Assembly: GCA_900543165.1 (NCBI GenBank)
Contig: UQQQ01000020.1
Location: forward strand, 1-34,669
Direction: 5' to 3'
Source of the DNA: an uncultured Dialister sp.
GTDB taxonomy: Bacteria; Bacillota; Negativicutes; Veillonellales; Dialisteraceae
DNA length: 34,669 nt
Every line of letters starts with the position of its first letter. The first letter of the stretch is position 1. A program made the position numbers and the translations under genes. The notes under the pieces are model-generated. The model saw only the letters and a list, made by a program, of their open reading frames with translations, was not told where the DNA came from and ran no database searches. This document shows positions 7,897-15,355 of this stretch, in pieces.

Positions 7897-8589
7897 CTAT
7901 TTTCTATCCCCCAGCCTGTAGCCCACGCCACGGACCGTGCGAATGAGAGAGCCTTCTTCCCCAAGCTTCTGGCGAAGGCTCATGATGTGCATATCGATGG
8001 TGCGGCTTTCCATTTCAAAAGGAGAATCCCATACCGACTGCATGATCTGATCGCGGGACAGGACGATTCCCTTATTCAGCAGGAGATAACAGAGCAGGTC
8101 GAATTCTTTGAGCGTCAGTTGGATCTCTTTTCCGTCTGCTGTGACGACATGCTGCTCCTGATCCACGACGATATGACCGTAAGAGAGCAGCTTCTTATTC
8201 GTCTCCGTCGCTTTTTTGGTTCGTCGAAGGACCGAACGGATCCTTGAGAGCAGCTCCATGATGCCGAAAGGCTTCGTCACATAGTCATCCGCTCCGCAGT
8301 CAAGCCCTTTTACGATATCGAACTCACTCGTTTTCGCCGTCATCATGATGATCGGGACCGTCTGCATGGCTCCGCTCCCCGGCGCTCTCATTTTCTTCAA
8401 AATGGTCAGCCCATCCTCGCCCGGAAGCATGATATCCAGGAGCAGCATGTCAGGTATATTTTTCTGCAGCGCATCATACAGCGCATTGGCATCACCAAAG
8501 CCTTCGACCTTGTACCCCTGTCCCCGGAGCGCATAGCTCACCAGTTCGCGAATACTTTCATCATCTTCTACACAGTAAATTAAGGGCAT
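7897..8589 (-). CDS. phoB: OmpR/PhoB-family response regulator
   Basis: This 230-residue transcription factor has a receiver domain (acidic D9/D10, phospho-acceptor D52 in LLDIMLPGEDG, T84, K106 in YVTKPF). An OmpR-type winged helix follows (LTLKEFDLLCYLLLNKG, RDQIMQSVWD, RTIDMHIMSLRQKL, IRTVRGVGYRL). Position between pstB and a PhoR-like kinase suggests it activates the pst operon at low phosphate (inference). The ATG at 8589 is preceded by AGGAGGTTTTC. A longer in-frame extension upstream lacks a ribosome site and runs into repeat sequence. Confidence 0.93.
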   Translation of the reverse strand: MPLIYCVEDDESIRELVSYALRGQGYKVEGFGDANALYDALQKNIPDMLLLDIMLPGEDGLTILKKMRAPGSGAMQTVPIIMMTAKTSEFDIVKGLDCGADDYVTKPFGIMELLSRIRSVLRRTKKATETNKKLLSYGHIVVDQEQHVVTADGKEIQLTLKEFDLLCYLLLNKGIVLSRDQIMQSVWDSPFEMESRTIDMHIMSLRQKLGEEGSLIRTVRGVGYRLGDRK

Positions 8590-8639
8590 GAAAACCTCCT
8601 GTACATTGACCGAAATACACCAGTTATCCTTATCCGTAA

Positions 8640-8726
8640 AATGAGGAATGGTGGAGCGGCGTAGAACAATAAGAAGCGCCACGCCTTCATTTCTGATTTC
8701 TCATTCCTTATTTCTATTTCCTATCC
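8640..8726. repeat. Short mosaic-repeat fragment between pstB and phoB
   Basis: The fragment carries the GCGGCG...AAGAAGCGCCAC hairpin module (about 8651-8684) and a TTTCTGATTTCTCATTCC block, both found in the larger composite repeats. The reading frame across it is not gene-like. Confidence 0.6.
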
Positions 8727-8727
8727 A

Positions 8728-8772
8728 AAAGCCGGCACGCCAGAGACCTTGATCGTCTCTGACCCGCCGGTG
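8728..8772 (-). terminator. Probable terminator after pstB
   Basis: Sixteen-base arms (8732-8747 and 8755-8770) with two or three mismatches around a 7-base loop form a GC-rich hairpin. In the minus direction it is followed by only four T (CTTTTGG), so termination may be partial and could allow some read-through into phoB. Confidence 0.6.
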
Positions 8773-8802
8773 ATGTATTCCTTATTATTTTATCATATGA
8801 AA

Positions 8803-9621
8803 TCAACCAAAGTTACCGGAAATGTAGCGGATGGTTCTTTCTTTCTGCGGATTCTCGAAAATCTGTCTGGTTTCACCGTATTCCACCATTTCACCGAGAT
8901 AGAAGAAGGCTGTCTTGTCAGCGATACGCTGTGCCTGCTGCATGTTATGGGTGACCATGATGACCGTGTAACGTTCCTTGAGCTTCACGGCGAGTTCTTC
9001 GATATGAGCGGTGGAGATCGGGTCAAGGGCGGAAGTCGCTTCGTCCATGAGAAGCACATCCGGCTCTACTGCAAGCGCTCTGGCGATGCAGAGACGCTGC
9101 TGCTGACCGCCGGAGAGACCGAGGGCAGACTTGTGCAGGCGGTCTTTCAGCTCGTCCCAGATGGCAGCCTGACGCAGGCTGTTTTCTACGATCTCATCCA
9201 GATCCGCTTTCTTGGTGATCCCTTTCAGTCGGGGACCATAAGCGACATTATCATAGACACTCTTCGGGAAGGGGTTCGGCTGCTGGAAAACCATGCCGAC
9301 ATGGCGGCGAAGAACGATCGGGTCGATATCTTTATAGGCGTCGACACCGGCCAGAAGGATCTCCCCTTCTACACGACAGGACGGGATGAGGTCATTCATG
9401 CGGTTCAGCGAGCGCAGGAAGGTCGATTTCCCGCAGCCGGACGGTCCGATGAGCGCGGTGATCTGGTTCTTTTCAACACGAAGATTGATGCCCTTCAGTG
9501 CCTGAAAAGAGCCGTAGTAAAGATCGACATTCTTGCAGTCAAAGCTGATATTGTTATAGACCGAGATGGCCGGTGCCTCGGCAGGAGCCGGGACCGCCAT
9601 GGAATTCCCATTATAGTACAT
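8803..9621 (-). CDS. pstB: Phosphate ABC transporter ATP-binding protein
   Basis: This 272-residue ATPase powers the high-affinity phosphate importer PstSCAB. Visible motifs are Walker A (GPSGCGKST), the Q-loop (FQQPNPFPKSVYDN, typical of PstB), the signature (LSGGQQQRLCIARAL), Walker B (VLLMDEATSALDP) and the switch His (VTHNMQQA). The ATG at 9621 overlaps the pstA stop in TAATG, which implies translational coupling. MAVPAP at 9600 is an alternative start. The first 28 residues precede the ABC fold and look like a short linker. Confidence 0.97.
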   Translation of the reverse strand: MYYNGNSMAVPAPAEAPAISVYNNISFDCKNVDLYYGSFQALKGINLRVEKNQITALIGPSGCGKSTFLRSLNRMNDLIPSCRVEGEILLAGVDAYKDIDPIVLRRHVGMVFQQPNPFPKSVYDNVAYGPRLKGITKKADLDEIVENSLRQAAIWDELKDRLHKSALGLSGGQQQRLCIARALAVEPDVLLMDEATSALDPISTAHIEELAVKLKERYTVIMVTHNMQQAQRIADKTAFFYLGEMVEYGETRQIFENPQKERTIRYISGNFG

Positions 9622-10547
9622 TATGCATGTTCTCCTTCTGTTTTCTTAGTAATGTAGTGACTGATGAGGCGGGCTCCGATGCTGAAGGCCAGGACCATGA
9701 GCATCAGAACCGCGGAAGCTGCTGCTGCTGTATCAGCGGCAGATCCGCCGACGCCTTCAGTACGAGACGCCCAGACCTGCAAAGACAGGGTTTCACCCGG
9801 GCGGAACGGATTCAGCGGGCAGACCGGAGAGGTGATATCCCACACCTGCCAGCTGATATCGGTGCTCATGCCTGCGGTGTAAAGGAGCGCGGCGGCTTCG
9901 CCGAAGCCTCGTCCGGCTGCAAGGATGATGCCGGTCACGATCGGCCCGATGGCTGCCGGCAGCATGACCTTCCAGATGGTCTCGAAGTGGGTCGCCCCCA
10001 GTGCGAGGCTGCCTTCTTTGAATCCATGCGGCAGTGCTTTCAGCGCATCATAGGTGGTCGCAGTGATAAGCGGCAGAGACAGGACAGACACCGCCAACGC
10101 CCCTGCGAAGAGGTTCCACTGGGAACCGACCATGATGATGAAGACCAGATACCCGAAAAGGCCGACTACGATCGAAGGGAGAGAGGACAATGTCTCGATG
10201 GCGATGCGAAGAGCATTGATGATGCGGCCCTCCGGCGCATATTCTGCCATGTACACGCCGGCAAAGATACCGATCGGTACAGAAATCACAAGGGAGAGGA
10301 AAACAAGATAGACGGTGTTGAAAAACTGATTTCCGATGCCATTTGTTTCAAAAGAGAAGATCTCAGGACGGAAGGCTTTGATGCCGCCCCAGACCACATA
10401 CATCGTAAAGGCGATGAGAAGCAGGACGAAGGCTCCGGATACCACGTAGAAGACAGCCGTTGCAAGATTGTCGGATATATGCGCCCGCTTAAGCGAGCCG
10501 CTCACGTGACGAAGCTCGTCTGCCGAAAGGGAAGAATTCGGGTTCAT
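9621..10547 (-). CDS. pstA: Phosphate ABC transporter permease PstA
   Basis: This 308-residue inner-membrane permease subunit has six predicted helices. It carries the characteristic EAA-type loop (GATHFETIWKVMLPAAIGPIVTGIILAAGR in pattern, ending GFGEAAALLYTAG), which docks on PstB. It is the last permease gene before pstB, with overlapping stop/start on both sides (TGATG with pstC, TAATG with pstB), so the three proteins should be made in fixed ratio. The ATG at 10547 has an AAAGGAGAAAATC site. Confidence 0.96.
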   Translation of the reverse strand: MNPNSSLSADELRHVSGSLKRAHISDNLATAVFYVVSGAFVLLLIAFTMYVVWGGIKAFRPEIFSFETNGIGNQFFNTVYLVFLSLVISVPIGIFAGVYMAEYAPEGRIINALRIAIETLSSLPSIVVGLFGYLVFIIMVGSQWNLFAGALAVSVLSLPLITATTYDALKALPHGFKEGSLALGATHFETIWKVMLPAAIGPIVTGIILAAGRGFGEAAALLYTAGMSTDISWQVWDITSPVCPLNPFRPGETLSLQVWASRTEGVGGSAADTAAAASAVLMLMVLAFSIGARLISHYITKKTEGEHA

Positions 10548-11455
10548 CAGATTTTCTCCTTTCTGGCAGCGATCAGATGGATGATCAGAATGAAAAGAAG
10601 GGAAACGATAAAGAGCAGGAGCGCCATGGACCAGAGAGCCGCATTGAATTCGCCGCCATCCATCGCACCGCCCATATCGGAAGCAATCGCAGACGTCAGG
10701 TTATTCGTCGGGTCAAGCAGGCTCTTCGGGAATGCGCGCATCTTCCCGATGACCATGGAGACAGCGAGTGCTTCGCCGAAAGCTCTCGCCAAGCCGAGCA
10801 CGATAGCGGTCAGGATGCCGGACATCGCAGCAGGGAGAAGCACTTTGTAAATCATCTGCCAGCGGGTAGAGCCAAGACCATAGGCGCCTTCGATATACTT
10901 CTGATTCACACTGCGGATGGCATCGGCGGAGACGGAAGTGATCGTCGGATAGATCATGACGGAAAGCACGATCGCTGCCGCCAGCACCGACTGCCCGTGA
11001 GAGCGATCGAATACCTTCTGAATGAGCGGTACCAGAACGACCAGCCCGACCCAGCCGTAAACAACAGATGGGATCCCAATGAAGATTTCTACCGCCGGAC
11101 GAATGATCTTTTCTCCGATTTTAGGCGAAATCTGCGTCATGAAGATCGCCGTAGAAAGGCTGAAGGGGATAGCAATGACCAGTGCGACCGCGCAGGTCAG
11201 GATAGAACCCCAGATGTAGATCGCCGCACCGATCTGTCCGCCGCCGACTTCGGTATCCGTCGGCTTCCAAACCGGAGAGAAAATAAACTCACTCACTGAG
11301 TGATGAAATTGTGTGAACGAAAGCATGCCTTTCGCTAAGAGGAAACAGCCGATGGCGATCGTCAGGACGACCAGGAATCTGCCGCAGAGAATCGAGAGGC
11401 TTTTGCCGAAGTATTCTCTTCGGAACATATGCTGGTTCGTACTGCTGCCCTCCAT
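10547..11455 (-). CDS. pstC: Phosphate ABC transporter permease PstC
   Basis: This is a roughly 302-residue permease partner of PstA. It has several membrane helices and a coupling loop (GLGSTRWQMIYKVLLPAA then GLARAFGEALAVSMVIGK). Two starts are supported: ATG at 11455 (AAGGAG five bases upstream, MEGSSTNQ) and ATG at 11485 (AAGGAG eight bases upstream, MVPIFEKG). I chose the shorter one because the added ten residues are not conserved-looking. The stop overlaps the pstA start. A 320-bp gap with a hairpin and a composite repeat separates it from pstS. Confidence 0.95.
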   Translation of the reverse strand: MEGSSTNQHMFRREYFGKSLSILCGRFLVVLTIAIGCFLLAKGMLSFTQFHHSVSEFIFSPVWKPTDTEVGGGQIGAAIYIWGSILTCAVALVIAIPFSLSTAIFMTQISPKIGEKIIRPAVEIFIGIPSVVYGWVGLVVLVPLIQKVFDRSHGQSVLAAAIVLSVMIYPTITSVSADAIRSVNQKYIEGAYGLGSTRWQMIYKVLLPAAMSGILTAIVLGLARAFGEALAVSMVIGKMRAFPKSLLDPTNNLTSAIASDMGGAMDGGEFNAALWSMALLLFIVSLLFILIIHLIAARKEKI

Positions 11456-11510
11456 ATTGACTCCTTTTTCAAAAATCGGGACCATGAATCATTCTCCTTG
11501 ATAGAAACGG

Positions 11511-11540
11511 GAAAGGCGGCTGCCCAAAGCAGCCACTTTC
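11511..11540 (-). terminator. Intercistronic hairpin between pstS and pstC
   Basis: Arms GAAAGGCGGCTGC and GCAGCCACTTTC form a 12-bp stem with one mismatch or bulge and a 5-base loop, about 25 bp upstream of the first pstC start. In the minus direction the stem ends in TTTCCCGTTTCT, a poor T-run. It may act as a partial terminator that lowers permease expression relative to the binding protein, or protect the pstS message end. Confidence 0.55.
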
Positions 11541-11805
11541 CCCGTATTCTGTAAGCGTTATTGCAAAATCGTATTTAATTTGTTTGGACAAAGGGCTGAG
11601 CTTAGCAGTCAGGCATTACAGGTGACTGGTGACTAGTGGCTGGTAGCTAGGGATTAGGTTTGCGATACGAGAAAACCGCTAGTTTCAAACCTCCGCGGCG
11701 CTTCCATATTTTTATGCGCCGCACCAGCACTCCTCACTCCTAACTGGCGAGCAAAGCTTTCATCCACAATCAGTGGACAAGCCGCCCCACGGGCTAACCC
11801 CCCAT
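11541..11805. repeat. Composite intergenic repeat between pstS and pstC
   Basis: Module order on the plus strand matches 7481-7896: GGTGACTGGTGACTAGTGG and GGTAGCTAGGG runs, GGGATTAGGTTTGCGATACG, TTTCAAACCTCC, the GGCGCTTC...ATGCGCCGC hairpin (11694-11725), CTCCTCACTCCTAACT, GAGCAAAGCTTTCATCC, and GCCGCCCCACGGGCTAACCC. The copy lies inside the pst operon, between the binding protein and permease genes. Confidence 0.85.
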
Positions 11806-12687
11806 TTATTTCTTCATCTTAGAGGAAACGCCGTAGCCCTGTTTTTCGATTTCTACGCCATATTCATCAGAGAGAATGTAGCCCAAGAATGCTTTGACAG
11901 CACCGGTCGGTTCACCCTTGGTGTACATGTGTTCATAGCCCCAGACTTTGTAAGTGCCATTGTAAGTATTTTCCAGAGTCGGTGCCACGCCGTCGATAGC
12001 AAGCGCTGCCACGTCTTTGTTGTTGACGAGGTATGGAAGAGCAACATAGCCAATAGCGCCCTTGGTCTGTGCTACGCTCTGGATCAGCGTACCGCTGTCG
12101 TCAGTTTCCAGAGATTTGTTGGATGCTTCTTCCTGACCAGCGAGAGCCAGTTCCGTGAAGAGAGCGCGGGTGCCGGAAGTGGTCGGACGGGTGACGAGGA
12201 CGATCGGTTCATCCGGGCCGCCTACATCTTTCCAGTTCGTGACTTTTGCCGTGAAGACATCCTGCAGCTGCTGGGAGGTCAGGCTCTTTACTTTGTCAGC
12301 GATATCTTTATTGATGATGGTCGCAACGGTCATGGTGCAGACCTTATGGTCTACGAGGCCTTTGGCTTTTTCTGCCGGCAGCTTCTTTTCAGCCGGTACG
12401 TCGGAGTTACCGATGTCGACAGAACCTTCAGCGACCTGCTTCAGGCCAGTGCCGGAACCGCCGGCATTCAGTGTCAGAGAAACTTCCGGATTCTTGCTCT
12501 TGAACTTAGCCGCTGCATCCTTTACCAGCGGAAGCAGTGCGGAAGAACCGGAAGAAGTGACCTGTCCGGTGACCTTTGCGCCAGAAGCAGCACCGCTCTT
12601 TGCCGGCTGGCTATTTCCGCCGCAGCCTGCTGCTGCGATCAAAGCGGTAGAAGCCAGTGCCAGTGCCATCATTTTTTTGAGTTTCAT
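11806..12687 (-). CDS. pstS: Phosphate ABC transporter substrate-binding lipoprotein
   Basis: This 293-residue PstS-type protein captures phosphate outside the cytoplasmic membrane. A lipoprotein signal peptide ends at Cys22 (ALIAAAGC), followed by a Ser/Gly/Ala linker. Phosphate-binding segments are visible: TSSGSSALLPLV, NAGGSGTGLKQV, DIGNSDVP and RPTTSGTRALF. The ATG at 12687 has TAAGGAGG eight bases upstream. It is the first gene of the Pho module and has Pho-box-like repeats upstream. Confidence 0.97.
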   Translation of the reverse strand: MKLKKMMALALASTALIAAAGCGGNSQPAKSGAASGAKVTGQVTSSGSSALLPLVKDAAAKFKSKNPEVSLTLNAGGSGTGLKQVAEGSVDIGNSDVPAEKKLPAEKAKGLVDHKVCTMTVATIINKDIADKVKSLTSQQLQDVFTAKVTNWKDVGGPDEPIVLVTRPTTSGTRALFTELALAGQEEASNKSLETDDSGTLIQSVAQTKGAIGYVALPYLVNNKDVAALAIDGVAPTLENTYNGTYKVWGYEHMYTKGEPTGAVKAFLGYILSDEYGVEIEKQGYGVSSKMKK

Positions 12688-12783
12688 TTTGTGTCCTCCT
12701 TAGAGACATACCTTTTATTTTTGTTTTCTCTTGCGTTGATATTTGTAGTCTAAAGGATAGATGTAAAAAAGAAAGAACAGGTG

Positions 12784-12830
12784 CTGTACAAGTATGGTTT
12801 AGATTGTAAATGAAATGTAAATGGGGTAAA
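12784..12830 (-). promoter_or_regulatory. Putative Pho box upstream of pstS
   Basis: On the minus strand TTTACA-like hexamers recur at 11-bp spacing (12815-12821 and 12804-12810, with weaker units at about 12826-12830 and 12784-12790). Such direct repeats resemble PhoB/PhoP binding sites, and they end about 100 bp before the pstS start. A promoter between them and the gene is likely, but I cannot define its -10 with confidence. Confidence 0.55.
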
Positions 12831-13055
12831 GGGTTCAGGGTTAGCTCCTTGGGCGTGCTGCCCTTTGATTCCGTTTGAAAGCTTCGCTTGAATGAGAAAT
12901 TAGAAATGGTGGTGCGGCGCATAAAAACATAGAAGCACCGCGGAGTATAAATCTGGCGATGCCCAAAAACTGTATTCAAGTCACCAGTCACTAGTCACTC
13001 CTAATCCCCAATCCCTAATCCCTAGCTACTCATCCCTGCTTTCAAACTTCAGATG
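12828..13055. repeat. Composite intergenic repeat, inverted orientation
   Basis: Here the modules run in the opposite direction to the copies at 7481-7896 and 11541-11805: GGGTTCAGGGTTAGC, TTGGGCGTGCTGCCCTTTG, AAAGCTTCGCTTGAATGAG, AAATTAGAAATGGTGGTGC, the GCGGCGCAT...GAAGCACCGC hairpin (12912-12942), TCACCAGTCACTAGTCACT, CCTAATCCCTAG and TCATCCCTGCTTTCAAACT. No gene is visible between the pstS promoter region and the ATPase. Confidence 0.85.
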
Positions 13056-13096
13056 GATGGGGTCAGATGACATTTCAGGCAAAAGGCCGCCACTCC

Positions 13097-13190
13097 TACT
13101 GAAAACTTTTTCAAAAATCAAAAACTGTTCAGTATAGTGAAAACTTTTTCCGATTTTGGAAATTTGTTCACTATACTGAACAGTTTGATC
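13097..13190. repeat. Left flank of the ATPase cassette: 39-bp tandem palindromic repeat
   Basis: Two copies of a 15-bp palindrome-like unit, GTTCAGTATAGTGAA (13127-13141) and GTTCACTATACTGAA (13166-13180), start exactly 39 bp apart and are reverse complements in their core. A degraded third unit ends at 13103 (TACTGAA). The roughly 90-bp segment is close to 90% identical, by eye, to 14415-14505 on the other side of the ATPase gene, in direct orientation. It starts 8 bp after the gene's stop codon on the minus strand. Confidence 0.85.
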
Positions 13191-13197
13191 CATCGAT

Positions 13198-14388
13198 CTA
13201 TTTCTCATCCAATGATTGCATGAGAAGAAAATCTTTGAGTTTCACATGACGCACGGTACTGGTCGAATAATCAAAATCATCATTTGTGATGAGGATTTTT
13301 TCTCGCGCATTATCAAGTCCCGCAAACGCCCCCATCTCTCTGTCATACGCTTTCTCTTCCGCCACCGTGTATGCCACCTGGATTAGATACTCCCTCTGCC
13401 CTTTGGCTGCGATGAAGTCGATTTCCTGTCCCCGGTTATTATATACATACACTTCATAACCCATATAGATAAGCTCGTTATACACCACATTCTCCAGATT
13501 ATGCGTCACATCATAGCGTCCAAACGGCTGATGAATCGTATTGAAGGCCACATCTTCATCATATAACTTCTCAAAAAAGTCCAGTTTCTTCTTTGCTTTC
13601 AGAGAATACTGTGAGACTTGGCGAATCGCGTATGCCTCCTCCAGATACCCCAAGTACTTCATGACCGTGTTGACAGAAATCTGTACTTTCTGACTGCGCA
13701 GATATTTTGAAATCGAATTGGCACTGAAGATACGCCCATTCGAAACCATGATGTACTCGACCAACTGCCGGAACACCTCCGCCTTGCGGATTTGGTATCG
13801 ATTCATAATATCATTCAAGACAATCGTCCGGTGCAAATCCTCCAAGTATCGCAGCATGGCTTCTTTCTCCTGAAATTCCAGACGCTTCGGAAAGCCTCCA
13901 TAAATAAGGTACTCACTGATCGGCGCCTCTTCTCCGAGTTCTTTGGCATACGCTGCGATCTCTTTGTACACGAAGGGCCGTATGCAGAACGCCACATATC
14001 GCCCCGACAATTCCTTGGTGAATTCTTTCGACAACAATTTGGAATTACTGCCCGTAACAAAGAGCGAAATATCCTCCAGACGCAGCGTGCGACAGGCTAG
14101 ATTCCAATCCTTGACCAACTGCACCTCATCCAGAAACACATAGCACTTGCCCTCCTTTCGTCGGGCCAGCACATAGGAAATCAAACTGTCTGCATCTGGA
14201 ATCTCCCGCAGCAGCCGCGTGTTTTCGAAATTTAGAGAAAGAACCTGCCGTCCCGCTTGCTCCAGCTCCTCTTTGATCTGACTCAATATGACCGATTTCC
14301 CGGAGCGGCGAATCCCTGTGATGATCTTGATCAGATCACTGTCATAGAATGGACGGATCTGGGAAATGTAATGTTCTCGTAGTATCAT
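13198..14388 (-). CDS. AAA-type ATPase with DUF4143-like C-terminus
   Basis: This 396-residue protein belongs to the stand-alone ATPases with an N-terminal AAA domain, a winged-helix segment and a C-terminal DUF4143/restriction-endonuclease-like domain. Visible are Walker A (GIRRSGKSV, residues 25-33), Walker B (CYVFLDEVQLV), a sensor-like segment (LFVTGSNSKLL) and the C-terminal core (EIDFIAAKGQREYLIQVAYT), in which E-ID-x-A-K resembles a nuclease-fold motif. The biological role of the family is poorly known; no antitoxin or partner gene is adjacent. The start at 14388 (MILREHYISQ) has GAGGTGAGACAG upstream. A longer frame to 14541 exists only because the upstream repeats are open in that frame. 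Direct repeats on both sides suggest acquisition as a cassette. Confidence 0.88.
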   Translation of the reverse strand: MILREHYISQIRPFYDSDLIKIITGIRRSGKSVILSQIKEELEQAGRQVLSLNFENTRLLREIPDADSLISYVLARRKEGKCYVFLDEVQLVKDWNLACRTLRLEDISLFVTGSNSKLLSKEFTKELSGRYVAFCIRPFVYKEIAAYAKELGEEAPISEYLIYGGFPKRLEFQEKEAMLRYLEDLHRTIVLNDIMNRYQIRKAEVFRQLVEYIMVSNGRIFSANSISKYLRSQKVQISVNTVMKYLGYLEEAYAIRQVSQYSLKAKKKLDFFEKLYDEDVAFNTIHQPFGRYDVTHNLENVVYNELIYMGYEVYVYNNRGQEIDFIAAKGQREYLIQVAYTVAEEKAYDREMGAFAGLDNAREKILITNDDFDYSTSTVRHVKLKDFLLMQSLDEK

Positions 14389-14400
14389 CTGTCTCACCTC

Positions 14401-14505
14401 TTTTTGTTCATTATACTGAAAAGTTTTCCAAAAATCAAAAAACTGTTCAGTATAGTGAAAAGTTTTTCCATTTTTGGAAATTTGTTCACTATACTGAACA
14501 GTTTG
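14401..14505. repeat. Right flank of the ATPase cassette: three 39-bp palindromic units
   Basis: Three units start at 14406 (GTTCATTATACTGAA), 14445 (GTTCAGTATAGTGAA) and 14484 (GTTCACTATACTGAA), each exactly 39 bp apart. Between them lie conserved A/T-rich linkers containing TTTTCCA and TTTTTGGAAA. Because 39 bp is 13 codons, the array stays open on both strands and yields repetitive peptides such as VQYSEQISK, which I do not regard as genes. The array directly precedes the ATPase start. Confidence 0.88.
14410..14438 (-). promoter_or_regulatory. Promoter of the ATPase inside the palindromic repeat
   Basis: On the minus strand TTGATT (14433-14438), a 17-bp spacer and TATAAT (14410-14415) form a good promoter 22 bp upstream of the ATPase start. 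The -10 is the centre of the first palindrome unit, which differs from the other two at the base that creates TATAAT. A protein bound to the palindrome would block this promoter. Confidence 0.65.
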
Positions 14506-14604
14506 AACATGGAGCGGAAAGGAGGCACACCTATGCTGCATCCTTTCTGCTTATTTGAAAACGACGCTATTGTTATTGTCTTTTTTTGCCTTTTCGTAAG
14601 CCTG

Positions 14605-15276
14605 CTACGCTTCCGCATATGTGCTGCAGGTAGCAAGCGTTGTTCCAGCGGGTTTATCATACTCAACCGGTAGCTGCGCCAAACCATTGTGAGTTTTTCT
14701 ATCAGCGCCAGGCTGATTTAGCCAGACACGATTCTTAATCACCGAATACTGCTTGGCTTTCGGGTCATAATAATAGGACAATACGGGTTCCTGGCTCCAG
14801 CCTTTCCCCTCATACGTCAATTTTGTTGAGTCAAAATCTTTTTCTGTGGTCCAGTACAAGCCGACTCCGTCAGTGCCGAGCTTATCCAGCTTCAGCCCGT
14901 TGTAATACGTCCACATCGTAGCGCCCAATTCCGAAGTAAGGCTCTTTACTTTATCATCTGCAGCATCGTCTGTCTTGAGCCATACAGAGGAAAATAGCCC
15001 ACGGTTGTAATCGATACCATACCCATTGCCGGGGTAACTGGTTTGCATCTGATCAAGGCGCTTCAGAACCGCTTCCATATCAAAAGTTCCCGTATTCTTC
15101 TTCGCCGTCTCCATAAGGTTCGACGCATTTCCGAACACATTCTTGATCGAGTCTGCGACTCCTGTCTGGGAGTAGATCCCCCATCCGATACCGATGATGA
15201 TCGCGAGCATCAGCGCATACTCGACAAGATCCTGCCCCTTCTACGAATTTTTGTAAAATGTGAACACTTTTTTCAT
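14605..15276 (-). pseudogene. Prepilin-like protein interrupted by an amber codon
   Basis: Starting at 15276 the frame reads MKKVFTFYKNS, then TAG at 15241-15243, then KGQDLVEYALMLAIIIGIGW and on to a 201-residue ORF beginning at the ATG at 15210. The segment KGQDLVEYALML is a class III (Flp/Tad-type) prepilin signal: a basic leader, cleavage expected after Gly, a conserved Glu five residues in, then a hydrophobic helix. The mature part is long for a Flp pilin and resembles a pilin-like or pseudopilin protein. A single substitution in the amber codon (for example AAG) would restore it. If only the ORF from 15210 were made it would lack the cleavage site. Suppression or sequencing error cannot be excluded. 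No other pilus genes are in the window. Confidence 0.65.
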
Positions 15277-15355
15277 TCTCCTTCATTGTCTATTGTCTAT
15301 ATTTTAGCAAAAAAAGGATAGGGAAATCAATGCCATCCCAGTTGCTCTCACAATC

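Noticed and set aside
9573..10850. Long plus-strand open frame across pstA and pstC
   Set aside because: Shadow of the two permease genes; the product is rich in Arg/Asp with no domain.
13026..13208. Small open frame with YSEQ/HYTEQ repeats after the ATPase
   Set aside because: It exists only because the 39-bp repeat is a multiple of three and open on both strands. The same repetitive peptide appears in the upstream repeat.
14406..14505. CRISPR array
   Set aside because: The units are regularly spaced, but the intervening sequences are also conserved and there are only three units; no cas genes are present.
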